DNA of 64,000 nucleotides from Amphibalanus amphitrite (Eukaryota; Arthropoda; Thecostraca; Balanomorpha; Balanidae), in NCBI RefSeq assembly GCF_019059575.1, contig NW_024881536.1:1302001-1366000 (forward strand), read 5' to 3'. How positions within the stretch are numbered: position 1 is the first letter of the stretch; the number at the start of each line of letters is the position of its first letter. Both the position numbers and the translations under genes were made by a program. A model generated the notes under the pieces. That model was not told where the DNA came from and did no database searches. It worked only from the letters and a program-made list of their open reading frames with translations. Below are positions 63,362 to 64,000 of this stretch, piece by piece.

Positions 63362-63846
63362 TTAAAGGGACCCTCCCACCTTAACATTAGTTTTGAGTTG
63401 AGATAGCCAAGTTTGCGGCCAGGCTCAGAAACCACCATTTATCCTGGTCGCAACCCCCGCAGCTTTATGGTATTCAAGAAATTTCTTCCCTTTACTTGCA
63501 GGGTGGGACCAGCTTGGTCCCTATCTCTTAACCATTACGGGAATCTGATGACGTCATCAGGCTTTCGAACGTCCGTCATTAAGTTTGACTAAAACGTTTT
63601 GTAGCACGCGGTGGTATATGCTATTTGCGCGCAACATCTGCCGCAAACGCCGCACTTCTAAAATAAAGTCGCTAGAAACAGCGGAGATCCCAAAAAGTAA
63701 ACAAAAGTAAAAGTCTAATATCTTGAAAACCGGTGAATATTTTTCGGTGAAATTTGGTAGATATTCGTTTTCGCTCTTTCTGAACCGAGCGACATCACTT
63801 TCATGCCAATTCATAAACTTTTTTGAAGGTGGGAGGGTCCCTTTAA
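63362..63846. mobile_element. TTAA-flanked 485-bp MITE, copy 2
   Basis: Same ends, length and sequence as copy 1, with TTAA at 63362-63365 and 63843-63846. It lies 2.56 kb from copy 1 in the same orientation. It sits in the intron following the putative plus-strand exon. Confidence 0.9.
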
Positions 63847-63854
63847 AATGTCTA

Positions 63855-64000
63855 GCTGGACCTGTAGCTCGGTCTGTAGAGCGTTGGACTCCGCGTAGTG
63901 AGAGCACGCATCCTGGTTATAACAGTCCGGGTTCGAAGCGCGACGGGCGCTCGCTGTTAATGAGCCTCCTGACAGGTATGGTTGCGGTCGGCGGCAGGCC
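63855..64000 (+). mobile_element. tRNA-derived SINE, truncated by the window edge
   Basis: A box-like TAGCTCGGTCTGTAGAGCG (from 63865) and B box GGGTTCGAAGC (63929-63939) are spaced as in a tRNA promoter. The body GCCTCCTGACAGGTATGG follows and also appears at 56175-56200. The acceptor stem does not pair convincingly, so I call a SINE head, not a tRNA gene. Confidence 0.7.

Noticed and set aside
63855-64000. A functional tRNA gene
   Set aside because: A and B boxes are present, but the acceptor stem does not pair and the sequence continues into a repeat body shared with 56175-56200.

Overview
This window is nuclear DNA of an animal, almost certainly an arthropod. The evidence is a spliced minus-strand BTB-zinc-finger gene of the Broad/lola/tramtrack type. 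Its constant 5' exons encode a BTB domain, and it has four interchangeable 3' exons that each encode a pair of C2H2 fingers. The very GC-rich coding exons set in AT-rich, transposon-packed DNA suggest a crustacean rather than a fly, but the sequence alone does not prove this.

Layout. (1) About 80-8540: nested mobile DNA. A 5.1-kb hAT-like element (770-5898, 8-bp target duplication) sits inside an older TTAA-flanked element and appears to carry a small spliced gene of its own. (2) 8543-20900: a minus-strand gene for a giant Thr-rich, mucin-like single-pass membrane protein of about 3,257 residues. A signal-peptide exon (19968-20025) is spliced to one 9.7-kb repeat exon (9100-18818). (3) 20900-25190: foldback and TTAA-type elements. 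(4) 25191-56993: the BTB-ZF gene, read right to left. BTB exons are at 56805-56993 and 55843-56019, a linker exon at 55253-55619, and alternative finger-pair exons at 50269-50687, 42295-42680, 39358-39647 and 25191-25450. All four alternative exons have acceptors in the same phase, matching the phase-1 donor of the linker exon. (5) The introns hold a 10.2-kb nest of elements (25939-36135) with a full-length Tx1/L1-like retrotransposon, a degenerate Tc1/mariner copy, a Tc1/mariner-type TA element, a foldback element and many TTAA elements. A CR1-like retrotransposon (57071-60388) lies upstream of the BTB exon. (6) 60397-64000: two apparently identical 485-bp TTAA-flanked elements, a possible first coding exon of a plus-strand neighbour, and a tRNA-derived SINE cut by the window edge.

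The most unusual feature is a superfamily of TTAA-flanked elements without coding capacity. Each begins CCCGCGC or CCCTCGC, carries a G-run/C-run palindrome just inside both ends with a core specific to that element, has distinct conserved blocks at its two ends, and is full of AGGTCA nuclear-receptor half-sites. About a dozen copies or fragments occur here, many inside the BTB-ZF introns. Other points of note are the alternative zinc-finger exon array and the CR1 element, whose ORF1 and ORF2 share one frame separated only by a UGA-CUA stop context.
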